Positions 62,782 to 64,000 of a DNA stretch of 64,000 nt are shown here, one piece after another. The position numbers and the translations under genes are program-made. Where the stretch lies: NCBI RefSeq assembly GCF_001484605.1, contig NZ_CP013747.1, forward strand, positions 4,588,001 to 4,652,000, read 5' to 3'. How positions within the stretch are numbered: the stretch's first letter is position 1; each line of letters starts with the position of its first letter. The DNA comes from Pseudarthrobacter sulfonivorans. Its GTDB lineage: Bacteria; Actinomycetota; Actinomycetes; Actinomycetales; Micrococcaceae. The notes below the pieces were generated by a model. It had not been told where the DNA came from, made no database searches, and was given only the letters and a program-made list of their open reading frames with translations.

Positions 62782-63669
62782 ATGTCACGCCGGGACGCTG
62801 GAGCAGCACGCCAGGGGGCCCGGCATGCCCCGGACCGGCTGCGGTCCACGCTGGGAGTCGGCCCGGGGCTTCTGCTGACCGACGGCGAAAAGGTCTTTGA
62901 GTACGACGGCGGTACTCACCTTTCCGGTGACGACGCCGCTTCGGGGGCTGCTGATGAGGCCGCTGCCGCTACAGGCAGGACAGGACCGGCGCTGAGATGG
63001 CGGGTGGGCCCGCGGGTCGCCCTGCTCATCGCCGCACTCGCGGTGCTGGGCGGCGCCTGGTTCTGGTCACAGGTTGCCGCCGGTCAGCCCGAAGTCATGC
63101 CACTGAGTGACATCTCTGCCCAGGGCGGCTTGAGCGCGGGGGAAGAAACCCAAGGCCAGGAGCCCCACGGGGCCGGGCCGCCTGAACTGCCCGCGGAAAG
63201 TCCACCGGCCGGCACGGTCATTATCCATGTGGCCGGGGCCATCGCTGTGCCGGGGATTGTTCAGTTGCCCGCTGGCAGCCGGGTTCACGAAGCAGTCGCC
63301 GCGGCAGGCGGAGGCACGCCCACAGCAGACCTGAACCGCCTCAACCTTGCTGCCGTGCTGGCGGACGGTCAGAAGCTCTACGTTCCCCAGGCCGGCGAAG
63401 AAATCCCCGCCGGTTCGTCCGGCCCACCCGGGGGACCGGGGGAGGAGACTGACGGCGGTGGGACCGCGTCCGTAGGAGGAAAGGTCAACCTCAACACAGC
63501 AGGCGTCGAAGAACTGGACGCCCTGCCGAAGGTTGGGCCCGTGCTGGCGCAGCGGATCGTGGACTGGCGCAAGGAACACGGCCCGTTCACATCGATCGAG
63601 GAGCTCGACGCCGTGGACGGCGTGGGTCCAAAGATGCTCGAGACACTCCTTCCCCTGGTAGGCGTCTGA
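62782..63669 (+). CDS. comEA: Competence-type DNA-binding protein ComEA
   Basis: The 295-residue membrane protein has a cytoplasmic N-terminus (about 75 residues), one membrane helix (VALLIAALAVLGGAWFWS) and an extracellular part. This part contains an SLBB-like domain (VIIHVAGAIAVPGIVQLPAGSRVHEAVAAAGG). A Gly/Pro-rich linker leads to the C-terminal helix-hairpin-helix DNA-binding domain VNLNTAGVEELDALPKVG and VDGVGPKMLETLLP. It receives double-stranded DNA for ComEC. GGGAG precedes the ATG, and comEC follows after one base. Confidence 0.93.
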   Translation: MSRRDAGAARQGARHAPDRLRSTLGVGPGLLLTDGEKVFEYDGGTHLSGDDAASGAADEAAAATGRTGPALRWRVGPRVALLIAALAVLGGAWFWSQVAAGQPEVMPLSDISAQGGLSAGEETQGQEPHGAGPPELPAESPPAGTVIIHVAGAIAVPGIVQLPAGSRVHEAVAAAGGGTPTADLNRLNLAAVLADGQKLYVPQAGEEIPAGSSGPPGGPGEETDGGGTASVGGKVNLNTAGVEELDALPKVGPVLAQRIVDWRKEHGPFTSIEELDAVDGVGPKMLETLLPLVGV

Positions 63670-63670
63670 G

Positions 63671-64000
63671 ATGGCCAGGCGCAGCCCGTGGAGCCGCTTT
63701 GTTGACTCAGCCGTGCAGGGCCAGGGAGCTCCCGCAGCCCTCCCGGCACCCGTGGATGCGCCCGCCATGACTACGCCCGCCGGGGTTCAGGCCGCGGGGC
63801 TGAAGGTCCGCAGGCTGGGTGAACGCGTCGGGACGAAACTCCGGGGCCAGGAGCCATCGAGTGCACCAACGGACGCGCCGCGCCGGCGCACCGACGTCAG
63901 GCTGGCACTGCCCGCCCTCCTCGTCTGGAGTGCCGCCGTCGCCGGCGTCTGGCTTAGCCCTGTGGCGCTGGTGGGGCTCTGTTGCGGCTTGGTGCTAGTG
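63671..64000 (+). CDS. comEC: ComEC/Rec2-type DNA-uptake channel, N-terminal part
   Basis: An ATG one base after the comEA stop opens a frame that continues to the window edge. The first 75 residues are polar and Ala/Pro/Arg-rich (MARRSPWSRFVDSAVQGQG). Then comes the first membrane region (RLALPALLVWSAAVAGVWLS, VALVGLCCGLVLV), as in ComEC. ATG 63767 (MTTPAGVQ) is another possible start. The competence domain and the hydrolase domain lie outside the window. Identification rests on context plus the helix pair. Confidence 0.8.
   Translation, partial: MARRSPWSRFVDSAVQGQGAPAALPAPVDAPAMTTPAGVQAAGLKVRRLGERVGTKLRGQEPSSAPTDAPRRRTDVRLALPALLVWSAAVAGVWLSPVALVGLCCGLVLV

Overview
The window is chromosomal DNA from a high-GC Gram-positive bacterium, most probably a member of the Micrococcaceae close to Arthrobacter or Pseudarthrobacter. 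The evidence is the strong G+C bias at third codon positions, the frequent GTG and TTG starts with AGGAGG-type ribosome binding sites, the actinobacterial markers (mycobacterial-type integration host factor, helicase-less PriA, VLRF1-type release factor), and the gene order of the housekeeping blocks. No rRNA, tRNA or CRISPR array was seen.

Layout. 1-1208 (-): 5' part of a secreted seven-bladed YVTN beta-propeller protein that runs off the left edge. 1209-2712: a decayed island with a serine-recombinase fragment, a doubly disrupted DUF6994-like gene and a transposase fragment. 2722-9324: acVLRF1, rarA, rpsD with a strong terminator, two small membrane/helper proteins and alaS. 9332-16986: ruvX, mltG, aroE, aroC, aroK, aroB, a TPR protein, efp and nusB, closed by a terminator. 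17113-25355: a GntR-controlled catabolic cluster (sugar TIM-barrel protein, DhaK-DhaL-type kinase, RpiB-type isomerase, 3-hydroxyacid dehydrogenase, SDR, a 30-residue membrane peptide, an anion-type MFS transporter and a TIM paralogue). 25381-26640 (-): PrsW-type membrane protease. 26741-35723: pyrimidine operon pyrR-pyrB-pyrC-(membrane protein)-carA-carB-pyrF. 35833-41829: mihF, gmk, rpoZ, coaBC, metK, priA. 41852-45720 (-): glycosyltransferase, alpha/beta hydrolase, aldo/keto reductase and a SorC-type regulator, divergent from glpD-glpF-glpK (45844-50077). 50156-57862 (-): RND permease, lipoprotein, second RND permease and a secreted protein. 58286-60997: leuS behind a leucine leader peptide and attenuator. 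61055-64000: degV, an NTF2-like gene between two 57-bp direct repeats, comEA and the start of comEC.

The most promising unusual system is the 17.1-25.4 kb cluster. Three of its enzymes match the families that turn L-erythrulose into erythrose 4-phosphate in mycobacterial tetritol catabolism. They sit beside an L-gulonate-3-dehydrogenase-like enzyme, a metal-binding TIM barrel of the family that includes 3-oxo-isoapionate decarboxylase, and a sugar-acid-type transporter. Together this suggests an oxidise, decarboxylate and phosphorylate route from a C5 sugar acid to erythrulose and on to erythrose 4-phosphate. The same perfect palindrome, TCCTATAGGA, lies before the regulator gene and across the operon promoter, which supports local autoregulated control.

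Other points of note are the leuS attenuator, two unequal RND permeases with a lipoprotein in a monoderm host, the paired repeats in the SorC/glp intergenic region, and the signs of recent insertion or duplication around the NTF2-like gene. All functional statements are read from sequence without database searches.
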